From: DASUTB01 sp036374835 | Lineage (GTDB): Bacteria > Actinomycetota > Actinomycetes > Jiangellales > Jiangellaceae | Direction of reading: 5' to 3' | Assembly: GCA_036374835.1 (NCBI GenBank) | Contig: DASUTB010000060.1 | Location: forward strand, 1 to 59,488 | DNA length: 59,488 nucleotides | Shown: piece after piece, positions 8,655-16,903 of the stretch | Numbering within the stretch: the stretch's first letter is position 1 | Layout: each line of letters starts with the position of its first letter | Position numbers and translations under genes: made by a program | The notes under the pieces: generated by a model | Database searches by the model: none | Told to the model about the DNA's origin: nothing | Seen by the model: the letters and a program-made list of their open reading frames with translations, nothing else

Positions 8655-8933
8655 CTACTCCGTACCTGTCGCACGGTTGGCATGCCCATCTGACCGATTC
8701 CCTCGGCTCCGTCGGCCGAAGACGAGCGCCCGGCCCATCAGGGCGGCTGCGATCAGGCCCGGCCCCATGTGTACCGCCAGCACGCCGGCGAGGCTGGGCC
8801 CGCCCCAGTCGTCGCGGTAACTCGCGGGGTCAGACATGTCGATGACGAACGGCTCGACGATCGCACGGACGATCAGGTACGAGCCCACGAGCACGCCGAA
8901 GATGACTCCCAGCCGCCTCATCGTTGCGGTCAT
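8655..8933 (-). CDS. Small membrane protein of the ABC exporter operon, function unknown
   Basis: A 92-aa protein, MTATMRRLGVIFG at its start, with two predicted membrane helices (about residues 7-29 and 47-70) separated by a short polar loop, and a basic C-terminus. No family is recognised. Its ATG overlaps the stop codon of the upstream permease by four bases (ATGA), and it is the last gene of a five-gene exporter cluster, so it may be an accessory subunit of the transporter. The longer reading frame that extends upstream to 9089 is only the shadow of the permease gene in another frame. Confidence 0.65.
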   Translation of the reverse strand: MTATMRRLGVIFGVLVGSYLIVRAIVEPFVIDMSDPASYRDDWGGPSLAGVLAVHMGPGLIAAALMGRALVFGRRSRGNRSDGHANRATGTE

Positions 8934-9643
8934 TCCTCGCCGACGGGGGTGAGGACGCGCAGCCGTTCGCCCGCATACCACGTACCGAGCACGAAACCGC
9001 CGACGATGAGCGTGACGGCCAGCACGAGGCCCACGTGCGACGTGAACACGCCGGGCTCGGCCATCGCATCGGTCACCGACAGCGCCCACTGCCGAATGCT
9101 GATCTCCCGCGCTCCCGGCACCAGGCTGCTGACGAGGCTCTCCCAGATCAGCGCATACGCCAGCCCGATGATGACCGCATGCCGGGTGAGGATCGCCAGC
9201 AGCATGAACAGCACGCAGTACACGGCACCGGCGGCGAACGCGCCGACACCGATCGCGAGAGCGAGGCCCGCGCTACCACCCATGATCAATGCGGCGGCGA
9301 CAGTCGGCAGCACCGCAAAAGCGATCGTCGCGCCGAGGGCCACGACCAGCTTGCTCTGCACGATCGTCGCCCGCGAGACCGGTTTGGACAGTAGGTGGAT
9401 GACCGACCCGTCGTCGATTTCAGGTCCGATCGCACCGGTTCCCACGATAAGGCCGAACAACGGCATCAGCATCGTGAGCGAAACCGCGCCGAGAAACTCG
9501 GCCAGCTCGCGATCGCTCAACGTACTCAGTGAGCGCATCAGCACCGCCACGACGAGCACAAGAGTTCCCAGCGTCACGACGAGGATGCCGCGACGGCCGC
9601 CGAGCATGCCCTGTGCGGTGATTCGGATCACGGTTCGGTTCAT
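8930..9643 (-). CDS. ABC-2 type transporter permease
   Basis: A 237-aa integral membrane protein with about six helices, working with the ATPase encoded just upstream. The hydrophobic segments include GILVVTLGTLVLVVAVLM, LTMLMPLFGLIVGTGAIG and IAFAVLPTVAAALIMGG. The conserved cytosolic piece IGPEIDDGSVIHLLSKPVSR between helices two and three is a common ABC-2 permease element. ATG 9643 has AGGAG a few bases upstream overlapping the ATPase stop region; the longer frame to 9817 is not supported because it covers the ATPase end. Substrate unknown. Confidence 0.85.
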   Translation of the reverse strand: MNRTVIRITAQGMLGGRRGILVVTLGTLVLVVAVLMRSLSTLSDRELAEFLGAVSLTMLMPLFGLIVGTGAIGPEIDDGSVIHLLSKPVSRATIVQSKLVVALGATIAFAVLPTVAAALIMGGSAGLALAIGVGAFAAGAVYCVLFMLLAILTRHAVIIGLAYALIWESLVSSLVPGAREISIRQWALSVTDAMAEPGVFTSHVGLVLAVTLIVGGFVLGTWYAGERLRVLTPVGEE

Positions 9644-9653
9644 TCTGCGGCTC

Positions 9654-10565
9654 CTATTTCTCCACGAGGTAGGAGAAGACGCTCTCCAGTGACTCGTCGG
9701 CGGGGCTGACCTCGTAGAGCCGGATGCCGGCCTCGCGCGCCACGCGCGGCAGCACCTCGGCGAATCGCAGGAACTCGCTGGCGTCGATATGCAACACGCC
9801 ATCGCCGAGCCGTACACCGGCCGTCGAGCCGTCCGAGATGAGCACCGAAGCGAGCGCCCGGTTGTCGTCCGACCTGACGACGTACCGGTGCGGCCGGTCG
9901 GTCATGAGCCGTCGTATGGTGCGGAAGTCGCCCGACGCGGCATACCGTCCGGCGATCAGCACGTCGATCCGGTTCGCCAGCTGCTCGACCTCTTCGAGGA
10001 TGTGCGAGCTGAACAGCACCGTCCTTCCATTCGCGCCCATCTTGCGCAGCAGATCGATCAGGTGCAGCCGCTGGCGTGGGTCCATGCCGTTGAACGGCTC
10101 GTCCAGCAGCAGCACCGCGGGTTCGTGGACCAGTGCGGAGGCCATCTTGACCCGCTGCTTCATCCCCTTCGAATAGTCGCGGATCTTGCGGTGCGCCGCG
10201 TCCTGCATCGCCACCGTCTCGAGCGCTCGGCTCGCCGCCTCACCGGGATTGTCGAGGCCGTGCAACTCGGCACTGGCCAGGGCGAACTGCCAGCCGGTCA
10301 GGAAGTCGTAGGTAGCCTCACGCTCGGGTACCAGACCGATCGTCCGGTACACGTTGTGGTTCTTCCACACCTGCTCGCCATCCAGCGTGACGGTTCCGGT
10401 GGACGGCGGCAGGAAACCGCCGAGCATGTGGATCAGGGTGGATTTGCCCGCACCGTTGGGGCCGAGCAGTCCGGTGATCCCGGGGCCGATAGTCATCGTG
10501 ACGTCGTTGACCGCGACCACGTTGCCGAACCAGCGCGAGCAGGCGGAAACCTCGAGCGTTGCCAT
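9654..10565 (-). CDS. ABC transporter ATP-binding protein
   Basis: Cytosolic ATPase of the exporter, 303 aa. Walker A is GPNGAGKST (about 35-43), the signature is YSKGMKQR, Walker B is VLLLDEPF followed by NGMDP, and the switch His is in SSHILEEVE. The C-terminal ~90 residues form the accessory region usual in ABC-2 export ATPases. ATG 10565 directly abuts the TAG stop of the upstream permease with no gap. The gene pairs with the permease that starts ten bases after it. A signature reading YSKGMKQR rather than LSGGQ is common in this branch. Confidence 0.92.
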   Translation of the reverse strand: MATLEVSACSRWFGNVVAVNDVTMTIGPGITGLLGPNGAGKSTLIHMLGGFLPPSTGTVTLDGEQVWKNHNVYRTIGLVPEREATYDFLTGWQFALASAELHGLDNPGEAASRALETVAMQDAAHRKIRDYSKGMKQRVKMASALVHEPAVLLLDEPFNGMDPRQRLHLIDLLRKMGANGRTVLFSSHILEEVEQLANRIDVLIAGRYAASGDFRTIRRLMTDRPHRYVVRSDDNRALASVLISDGSTAGVRLGDGVLHIDASEFLRFAEVLPRVAREAGIRLYEVSPADESLESVFSYLVEK

Positions 10566-11471
10566 CTAGAGCCTCACCTTCCGGTAGCGGGCGGCCAGTG
10601 CGGCATAACTCCCGCCGATCACAAGAAGAGTGACGAGCAGGAACACCGGCCCGGCGCCGTCCGGCACCGGAAGCACCGACGAGGAGCCCGCGTCGAACGC
10701 CCACACCTGGACGCCGTCCAGCAGCGTGTTCGGTGAGAACAGCCCGAGCCAGCCGGCGAGCCGCTCCTCGCCCATGCCGTGCCCGATCGCACCCTGCATG
10801 GAGCTGACGATGACGTAGCTGAGCGCGAGCACCGTGATGATCGCGGCGATGCCGAACCCGCGGCGTGATGTCAAGGATGCGATCAACAGGCCGATGCCGC
10901 TGAACATCGCGGAGTAGAGGACCGCACCGAGGATCGCCCAGCCCGCGGCGGCGCTGTTCTCGCCCAACGGCAGCTCGGCGAACACCGCGCCGAGGTAGAG
11001 AATGAGAATCGGCGTGGCGATGAGCAGGAACACGCCCCCGGTGAGTGCGGCTATCTTGGCCACCACGTAGTCGCCGCGGGTCAACGGGCGTGACATGTAC
11101 AGCGGCAGCGTCCCGAACCGCATGTCCAGCGAGACCGCCTGTGGCGCCTGCACCGCCACGAAAATCCAGGTCGCGGCCGTCAGCTGCCCCGCGTACTGCG
11201 CATATGCCGGCGTCGAGACAGGCCCTACGCCACCCCCGATGATGACGATCGCCGCGATGATCACCGCCGGCAACAGCATCACACCGACCAGCCCGAACGG
11301 GATGACCTTCGACCTACCCGACCTGCCGAGCCCGAAGACCCCGCGCAGGCTGTGGGTGAACAGCGCGAACCGGATGCCGCTGCGGCCGAGCCGGTCGCCC
11401 TGATAGCCGCGATATCCGATGTCGTGGATGACACCGGCGGGCGCCGCGTCAGGCTGCGACATCTGCCTCAC
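10566..11471 (-). CDS. ABC-2 type transporter permease
   Basis: About 301 aa, six helices, including IPFGLVGVMLLPAVIIAAIVIIGG and IAALTGGVFLLIATPILILYLG near the middle. Residues 14-40 (HDIGYRGYQGDRLGRSG) form the cytosolic N-terminal segment characteristic of one actinobacterial ABC-2 permease group. The LSLD...PLYMSRPLTRGDYVVAK stretch is the equivalent of the cytosolic linker in the partner permease. The start overlaps the upstream ATPase by about 20 bases; ATG 11462 is an alternative three codons downstream. It should pair with the ATPase ending at 11449. Confidence 0.87.
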   Translation of the reverse strand: MRQMSQPDAAPAGVIHDIGYRGYQGDRLGRSGIRFALFTHSLRGVFGLGRSGRSKVIPFGLVGVMLLPAVIIAAIVIIGGGVGPVSTPAYAQYAGQLTAATWIFVAVQAPQAVSLDMRFGTLPLYMSRPLTRGDYVVAKIAALTGGVFLLIATPILILYLGAVFAELPLGENSAAAGWAILGAVLYSAMFSGIGLLIASLTSRRGFGIAAIITVLALSYVIVSSMQGAIGHGMGEERLAGWLGLFSPNTLLDGVQVWAFDAGSSSVLPVPDGAGPVFLLVTLLVIGGSYAALAARYRKVRL

Positions 11472-12363
11472 CTCCAGCGAAAACCTCGGCGATCCGGTGC
11501 CGGCGCGGCTCGATGCGCACGATGCCGACGTTCATGTCGGCGACGGTGTCCCGGACGATGTCGTACGTGATGTCGTCGGCCACGTTGACGACGATCAGGT
11601 GTCCCTCTTGCTCGATGCCCAGCCCTGCCTGTACGAGCCCGTCGGCAACTTCGTCCCAGTCCGCGGTGACCTCGACCGCGAGTTGCTCGCTGGCGCGGGT
11701 GAACTCGGCGACCGACGATGCTCGCAAGAGCACGCCCGCGTCGATGACGACGACGTTGTCGCAGATCCGTTCCAGTTCGCCCAACAGGTGCGACGCCACC
11801 AGTACCGAGATCCCGAACTCGGTGTGGATTCGCCGGATCAGGTCGAGCATGTCGTCGCGCCCGACCGGGTCGAGGCCGTTGGTCGGCTCGTCCAGAAACA
11901 CCAGCTCTGGGTCGTGGACGAGCCCCTGCGCCAGCTTGACCCGCTGCTTCATACCGGTGGAATAACCGCCGATCGGCCGGTACCGCTCTTCGTAGAGACC
12001 GACGTGCCGCAGCGTGTCGGCGGTGCGTTCACGCGCGGCGTTCGGCGGCAGCCCGGACATCCGCGCCATGTGGACGACGAACTCGGTCGCGGACATATCG
12101 CCGGGCAGGCAGTCGTGCTCGGGCATGTAGCCGACGCGCTGCCGGATCGTCGGCCCTTCCGTTGCGGCATCCATACCCAGCACGCGGGCATCGCCCGATG
12201 TCGCGCCGCTGAGCCCGAGCAGGATCTTGATCAGCGTCGACTTTCCGGCGCCGTTCGCGCCGACCAATCCGGTGACTCCCGTACCGACCTCGACAGTGAG
12301 CCGGTCAAGCGCCGTGACGCCCGGGAACTGTTTGGTCAGGTTGTCGATCTCGATGACAGGCAC
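11449..12363 (-). CDS. ABC transporter ATP-binding protein, first gene of the exporter operon
   Basis: Cytosolic ATPase, 304 aa from the chosen GTG. Walker A GANGAGKST (about 34-42), signature YSTGMKQR, Walker B LVFLDEPTNGLDP and the switch SHLLGELE are all intact. The GTG at 12363 begins VPVIEIDNLTKQF and lies six bases after TACGGT (minus strand, 12370-12375), which marks the operon promoter and a leaderless start; the frame extends to a codon at 12381 that would overlap the -10 box. All five downstream genes abut or overlap, giving an ATPase-permease-ATPase-permease-small protein order. Confidence 0.92.
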   Translation of the reverse strand: MPVIEIDNLTKQFPGVTALDRLTVEVGTGVTGLVGANGAGKSTLIKILLGLSGATSGDARVLGMDAATEGPTIRQRVGYMPEHDCLPGDMSATEFVVHMARMSGLPPNAARERTADTLRHVGLYEERYRPIGGYSTGMKQRVKLAQGLVHDPELVFLDEPTNGLDPVGRDDMLDLIRRIHTEFGISVLVASHLLGELERICDNVVVIDAGVLLRASSVAEFTRASEQLAVEVTADWDEVADGLVQAGLGIEQEGHLIVVNVADDITYDIVRDTVADMNVGIVRIEPRRHRIAEVFAGGEADVAA

Positions 12364-12441
12364 GCACCGACCGTACGGCACGAACGCGGCGTTATCGCGC
12401 TCACAAAGGTCGAACCAGGGAAGTCTCAGGGATTCCCCCGA

Positions 12442-12999
12442 TCACTGTGCAGTGAAATCCACGTCCTTGGTATCCACCGTGCCCGCCGTGCGGCCGGGCG
12501 CCTTGTGGTACTTCCAGTACAGATTCGTGTGCGCGATGACCTTGTCGGGAGTAGGTGCACCGTATTCGGACAGATCCTCGGTGGTGTGCGCGTCGCCGAC
12601 GAGCGTGGCGTCGTAGCCGCGGGCTAGCGCACCGTGCAGCGTCGAGCGGATGCACTCATCGGTCTGTGCGCCGGTGACAACCAGTCGTCCGACGCCGAGG
12701 CCGGCCAGCACCGGCTCGAGCGTCGTGTCTTCGAAGGAGTCGGGGTAGGTCTTCTCGACGAGCGGCTCATCGTCATACCGCTCCAGCTCCGGCGCGAGCT
12801 GCCAATCGGCACTGCCTTTGGCCAGATTGTCGGAGGAATGCTGTACCCATACCACCGGCGTACCCGCCCGCCTGGCCTTGCCGACCAATTCGGCCACGTT
12901 CTTGACGACGGAATCCCGCTGATAGGTGCCCGCCACGACCCCGTTCTGCGCATCGACGACAAGTAATGCTGTGCGCGGCCTGCCTTCAAGTGTGGTCAT
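12442..12999 (-). CDS. Isochorismatase-family cysteine hydrolase
   Basis: A 185-aa cytosolic enzyme of the cysteine hydrolase fold. Catalytic Asp16 (VVDAQNG), Lys83 (EKTYPDSF) and Cys116 (TDECIRST) are all present, so it is a true hydrolase such as a nicotinamidase- or carbamoylase-like enzyme and not isochorismatase proper, in which the catalytic residues differ. The start ATG at 12999 is preceded by a purine-rich GGGAGAGG. It is divergent from the PadR regulator gene 118 bp away, which may control it. Substrate not predictable. Confidence 0.88.
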   Translation of the reverse strand: MTTLEGRPRTALLVVDAQNGVVAGTYQRDSVVKNVAELVGKARRAGTPVVWVQHSSDNLAKGSADWQLAPELERYDDEPLVEKTYPDSFEDTTLEPVLAGLGVGRLVVTGAQTDECIRSTLHGALARGYDATLVGDAHTTEDLSEYGAPTPDKVIAHTNLYWKYHKAPGRTAGTVDTKDVDFTAQ

Positions 13000-13080
13000 C
13001 TCTACCTCTCCCGCTGCGCTATGCGTTCTTATCGCCACAGTAGAGGGCACCACTGACAACGTTGCCCAACTCGCGGTGTG

Positions 13081-13116
13081 TTGACGGTGCAAGCAGATGG
13101 ATACATACTTCGTATC
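13081..13116 (+). promoter_or_regulatory. padR promoter with overlapping inverted repeat
   Basis: TTGACG (13081-13086), a 17-base spacer and CATACT (13104-13109) make a good vegetative promoter. The inverted repeat GATAC-N7-GTATC (13100-13116) covers the -10 box and ends just before the ATG at 13118. PadR proteins commonly bind such ATAC/GTAT palindromes in their own promoters, so autorepression is likely. This is inferred from position and symmetry. Confidence 0.75.
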
Positions 13117-13117
13117 T

Positions 13118-13756
13118 ATGTCAATCAGATTCGGGCTGATGGCTCTCCTCGAGCAGAAGCCGATGTACGGCTATCAGCTGCGCCAGCACTTCGAGCGCGC
13201 GACTGGGGCGACTTGGCCCCTCAATATCGGGCAAGTATATACAACTCTGGCGCGATTGGAACGAGACGAGCTCGTCGTCCCCTTCGGTCCGCCTGATGAC
13301 GAAGGCCGCCAGCTCTACAAGCTCACCGACAAGGGTCGTGCAGATCTCGAAGCGTGGTTCGACACCCCGATCGAGGGCAACGACCGGCCGCGCGACGAGC
13401 TCGCGATCAAGATCGCAATGGCCGTCACGTCCTGCGGCCCGGACGTGGCCACCATCCTCCAGAAGCAGCGCACGGCCAGCATGCGAAGGTTGCAGGAACT
13501 CACCCGGCTGCGAGCACAGGCGAACGTCGACCGGGAGATGGCGTGGCTGCTCGTTCTCGATGCGATGATCTTCCGGACCGAAGCCGAGCTCCGTTGGCTC
13601 GACCACTCCGAAACCCGGATCACCCGTATGACCGGCTCGCGCCGCGGTCGGTCCGACACCACTGCCGAAGCCGCCCGGGTGGCAACGGCCGCTACCGGCG
13701 ACGGCGATGCGGCGCCGGAAACGGCCGGCGCCAATGCAGCCCAGGTGACGCTTTAG
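13118..13756 (+). CDS. PadR-family transcriptional regulator
   Basis: A DNA-binding repressor, 212 aa. The PadR winged-helix domain covers residues 1-80 (SIRFGLMALLEQKPMYGYQL, then VYTTLARLERDELV as the recognition region). A C-terminal helical dimerisation domain with LQELTRLRAQ and ELRWLDHSE follows, and the tail is low-complexity and Ala/Thr-rich. ATG 13118 is preferred over 13097 because the transcription start predicted from TTGACG/CATACT falls at about 13116-13118 and family proteins begin MSIR. Its operator candidate overlaps the promoter. Target could be the divergent hydrolase or a distant gene. Confidence 0.9.
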   Translation: MSIRFGLMALLEQKPMYGYQLRQHFERATGATWPLNIGQVYTTLARLERDELVVPFGPPDDEGRQLYKLTDKGRADLEAWFDTPIEGNDRPRDELAIKIAMAVTSCGPDVATILQKQRTASMRRLQELTRLRAQANVDREMAWLLVLDAMIFRTEAELRWLDHSETRITRMTGSRRGRSDTTAEAARVATAATGDGDAAPETAGANAAQVTL

Positions 13757-13868
13757 CCGACGATCATGCTGACCGGATCGGAGTCCCGATTCGGGCCTCG
13801 TTTGCCGCCCGCTCTTTCCATTGCCGAGGCGGCCGGTGATCTACAGGATCGAGTGAGACACTGGGCAT

Positions 13869-14420
13869 ATGGACTCGAACGAGGAGCAGGACAGAGGCAA
13901 GAGGTTCGTCGTCGTGAGCGAAGACGGCATGGCCGTCGAGGAGACCGGCGAGGAGGGCGAGCAGCGGCAACACGTCACCGACCTCGTGTCGCAGCCGGCC
14001 AAGGTCATGCGGGTCGGTGCGATGATCAAACAGTTGCTGGACGAGGTCAAGGCCGCGCCGCTCGACGAGGCGAGCCGGGCACGGCTGGCCGAGATCCATC
14101 GGTCGTCGATCGATGAGCTGGAGGACGGTCTCGCGCCGGAGCTCACCGAGGAGTTGGAACGGCTGACGCTGCCGTTCGGCGGGGACGAGGTACCGAGCGA
14201 GGCGGAGTTGCGGATAGCCCAGGCCCAACTTGTCGGTTGGCTCGAGGGCCTGTTCCACGGCATTCAGACCACATTGTTCGCCCAGCAGGTGGCTGCGCAG
14301 GCGCAACTCGAACAGATGCGCCGTGCGTTGCCCGCAGGGCCGGCCCGACCAGGGCAGCCGGGTGCCCGGCAACCGCAGCAAGCCGAGGAAGACCGGTCGC
14401 AGCGGGGAATGTACTTGTAG
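13869..14420 (+). CDS. pafE: Bacterial proteasome activator PafE/Bpa (DUF2587)
   Basis: An ATP-independent ring-forming cap for the 20S proteasome, 183 aa, close to the mycobacterial protein (about 175 aa). The acidic N-terminal region is followed by a helical core (about residues 38-140: VMRVGAMIKQLLDEVK through WLEGLFHGIQTTLFAQQ) and a flexible Pro/Gln-rich linker. The last four residues are GMYL, the position where mycobacterial PafE has the gate-opening GQYL. The start ATG is six bases after GACACT, suggesting a leaderless mRNA. Its presence implies that proteasome genes exist elsewhere in this genome. Confidence 0.9.
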   Translation: MDSNEEQDRGKRFVVVSEDGMAVEETGEEGEQRQHVTDLVSQPAKVMRVGAMIKQLLDEVKAAPLDEASRARLAEIHRSSIDELEDGLAPELTEELERLTLPFGGDEVPSEAELRIAQAQLVGWLEGLFHGIQTTLFAQQVAAQAQLEQMRRALPAGPARPGQPGARQPQQAEEDRSQRGMYL

Positions 14421-14500
14421 CATCCCGGCCGATGTAATCTGACCAAATTTTCCGATCGGCACCGATTCCATGTTTGGTCCTTACCTGGCACAATTCGATC

Positions 14501-15634
14501 ATGGGGGTACCATTCGCACCGTCGCAGCGTCGTAGCGTCGGGCTGGAATGGGAACTCCAGATCGTCGACCGCACGACTCGTGAGCTTGTCAGCGCCGCCG
14601 ACGAACTCCTCGGCGAACTTCGCCAACCGGACGGCCAGCCCCATCCCAAAGCAAAACCTGAGCTGCTGCAGAGCCAGCTCGAGCTGATCACGGACATCTG
14701 CGACACGGTGCCCGAAGCCGTCGCCGACCTCGCCGGCACGGTCGCCGAGATCAGGTCGGTCGCAGAACCCCGCGGTATGGGAGTGATGTGCGCAGGGACT
14801 CACCCGTTCAGCCACTGGAACAACCAGAAGATCACGCCGGATCCACGCTACGAACAACTCGTGGATCAACTCCAGTGGATCGCGCGGCGCTTCCAGATCT
14901 TCGGCGTGCACGTCCACGTCGGCCTCTCGGTCCGCGACCATGTCATACCCGTCCTCAACGCGGTGTCCCGGTATCTGCCGCACTTCCTCGCGTTGACCGC
15001 GTCGTCACCGTACTGGGTTGGCCACGACACCGGGCTCGCGTCTGCCCGGGTCAAGGTTTTCGAGGGCCTGCCGCGCGCCGGCCTGCCGTACCAGTTCGAC
15101 GACTGGCGTGCGTTCGAGGACTTGATGGGTACCTTGCTCGCGGCCGGCGCCATCACCACCGTGCGCGAGGTGTGGTGGGACGTCCGTCCCCACCCGGATT
15201 TCGGGACCATCGAACTACGCATCTGTGACGGCCTGCCGACCCTGGAGGAGATCGCGGCGACTGCGGCGCTGTTCCAGTGCCTTGTCGAACAGTTCGACCA
15301 GATGTGCGCCCGCGGCGAGCGACCTCAGGCGCCGGCGACCTGGATGCTGCGCGAGAACAAGTGGCTCGCGACCCGGTACGGGCTCGACGCTGAGTTCATC
15401 GAGGACGAATCCGGCCGTACCGTTCCGGTCAAGACCGCCTTGCGAGACCTGGTTGGCGAAATCACCCCGATTGCCCATACACTCGGCTGCGCTGACGAAC
15501 TGCGTGCAGTCGACCACATACTCTCGGTCGGTGCGAGCTATCAGCGTCAACGCGCTGTGGCAGCTGCCAGCGGCGGCGACCTGACCAAGGTCGTCGACAG
15601 TCTCTTGGAAGAGATGGCATCGGGAATACAGTGA
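14501..15634 (+). CDS. Carboxylate-amine ligase, YbdK/GCS2 family (glutamate-cysteine ligase-like)
   Basis: An ATP-grasp-like GCS2 enzyme of 377 aa. It begins RSVGLEWELQIVDRTT, the metal/ATP-binding Glu-rich strand of the family. It also has AGTHPFSHW, FGVHVHVGL and the region TIELRICDGLPTLEE. YbdK homologues have weak glutamate-cysteine ligase activity, and the real substrate is unknown; in a mycothiol producer a glutathione role is unlikely. ATG 14501 lies six bases after CACAAT (14489-14494), so the upstream in-frame codon at 14474 is rejected. It overlaps the downstream amidohydrolase gene by four bases, hence cotranslated. Confidence 0.88.
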   Translation: MGVPFAPSQRRSVGLEWELQIVDRTTRELVSAADELLGELRQPDGQPHPKAKPELLQSQLELITDICDTVPEAVADLAGTVAEIRSVAEPRGMGVMCAGTHPFSHWNNQKITPDPRYEQLVDQLQWIARRFQIFGVHVHVGLSVRDHVIPVLNAVSRYLPHFLALTASSPYWVGHDTGLASARVKVFEGLPRAGLPYQFDDWRAFEDLMGTLLAAGAITTVREVWWDVRPHPDFGTIELRICDGLPTLEEIAATAALFQCLVEQFDQMCARGERPQAPATWMLRENKWLATRYGLDAEFIEDESGRTVPVKTALRDLVGEITPIAHTLGCADELRAVDHILSVGASYQRQRAVAAASGGDLTKVVDSLLEEMASGIQ

Positions 15635-16800
15635 ACACGAACTGGCTCACGAGCTGGGTTCGCGACCGCAATGACGATCTTGTCGACGTGCGTCGCCACC
15701 TGCACGCTCACCCAGAGCTTTCATTCGACGAGTACGGCACGACAGAGTTGCTCGTCAAGCGACTGACCGCCGCCGGCCTTGCCCCACGGGTGCTGCCGCG
15801 CGGCACGGGTGTCGTCGTCGACGTCGGCGAGGGCCCCCGCACGATCGGGTTGCGCGCGGACATCGACGCGCTGCCGGTACCCGACCTCAGCGAGACGCCG
15901 TACGCCTCAACCGTGCCGAACGTGTGCCACGCCTGCGGTCACGACGCGCACACCGCGATCGCCCTCGGCGCAGCACTGGCGCTGGCCGAGGCGCCGAACC
16001 TCGCCGGGCGGGTCCGGATCTTCTTCCAGCCGGCCGAGGAACGCATGGGCGGCGCGCGCGAAGTCATCGCCGCCGGCGAGCTCGACGATGTCGAGCGGGT
16101 CTTCGCCCTGCACTGCGACGCGCACCTCGAGGTGGGCAAGATCGGCGTGAAGTCCGGCCCGATCACCGCGGCGTGCGATCTCGCCGAAGTGCGGCTGCGC
16201 GGACCGGGCGGTCACACGGCCCGGCCACACCTGACCGTCGACATCGTCGACACGCTCGCCCGGATCGCGACCGACACGCCGGCGCTGCTGAGCCGCCGCG
16301 TCGACGCCCGCTCGGCGATGACCCTGGTATGGGGCTCGATCACGGCGGGCAAGGCACCGAACACGATTCCCAGCGAGGGATCGCTGCGCGGTTCGGTGCG
16401 CGTGCTCGATCACGACACGTGGGAACGGGCCGAGAAGGACGTCACGTCGATCGTCACCGAGATCGCGGCGGGTGCCGGCGCCAGCGTGCAGCTGGATTAC
16501 CAGCGCGGTGTGCCGCCGGTCGTCAACGACCCGGATCTGGCGGCGACCATGCGGGCGGCGATCGCGACCGAGTTCGGTTCGGACGCGGTCACGACGACGC
16601 GAACCAGTATGGGCGGCGAAGACTTCGCCTGGTACGGCGAACACGTCCCGGTCATGATGGCCCGGCTCGGCACGCACAGCGATGCATTGACGACCGTCCG
16701 CGACCTGCACCAGGGCACGTTCGACATCGATGAGCGCGCGATCGGCATCGGCGTCCGGGTGCTGGTGAGCACGGCCATGGTCGCGCTCTCCGCCCCCTGA
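15631..16800 (+). CDS. M20-family amidohydrolase (N-acyl amino acid / aminoacyl-conjugate hydrolase)
   Basis: A zinc amidohydrolase of 389 aa. It opens with HLHAHPELSFDEYGT and has RADIDALPV, then HACGHDAHTA, QPAEER and the dimerisation domain (about residues 185-300, LRGPGGHTARP). The late GGEDFAWY motif is the family's metal-binding Glu region. This set matches the AmhX/IAA-conjugate hydrolase subgroup M20D. Its GTG start overlaps the stop of the YbdK-like ligase (GTGA), so the pair likely form one operon in which one enzyme may make and the other cleave an amide. The stop is directly followed by a palindromic repeat. Confidence 0.9.
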   Translation: MNTNWLTSWVRDRNDDLVDVRRHLHAHPELSFDEYGTTELLVKRLTAAGLAPRVLPRGTGVVVDVGEGPRTIGLRADIDALPVPDLSETPYASTVPNVCHACGHDAHTAIALGAALALAEAPNLAGRVRIFFQPAEERMGGAREVIAAGELDDVERVFALHCDAHLEVGKIGVKSGPITAACDLAEVRLRGPGGHTARPHLTVDIVDTLARIATDTPALLSRRVDARSAMTLVWGSITAGKAPNTIPSEGSLRGSVRVLDHDTWERAEKDVTSIVTEIAAGAGASVQLDYQRGVPPVVNDPDLAATMRAAIATEFGSDAVTTTRTSMGGEDFAWYGEHVPVMMARLGTHSDALTTVRDLHQGTFDIDERAIGIGVRVLVSTAMVALSAP

Positions 16801-16845
16801 ATGACCACGTTTGGCGCGAAATTCCGTGCCAAACGTGGTCTATAA
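16799..16845. repeat. Dispersed intergenic repeat with perfect 13-bp stem
   Basis: GACCACGTTTGGC and its exact complement GCCAAACGTGGTC flank a 12-nt loop, immediately after the TGA of the M20 gene. The outer end GAATGACCACGTT matches the family consensus. No T-run follows. Probable end-of-operon hairpin, upstream of purC. Confidence 0.8.
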
Positions 16846-16903
16846 ACCTGCCGTCGCATGGGCAGTCCGCGCATCGGCCCACACCGTCGGTATCGTCACG
16901 CAC

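Noticed and set aside
16801..16903. A purine riboswitch upstream of purC
   Set aside because: The start codon follows the -10 box by seven bases, leaving no leader; the hairpin belongs to the dispersed repeat.
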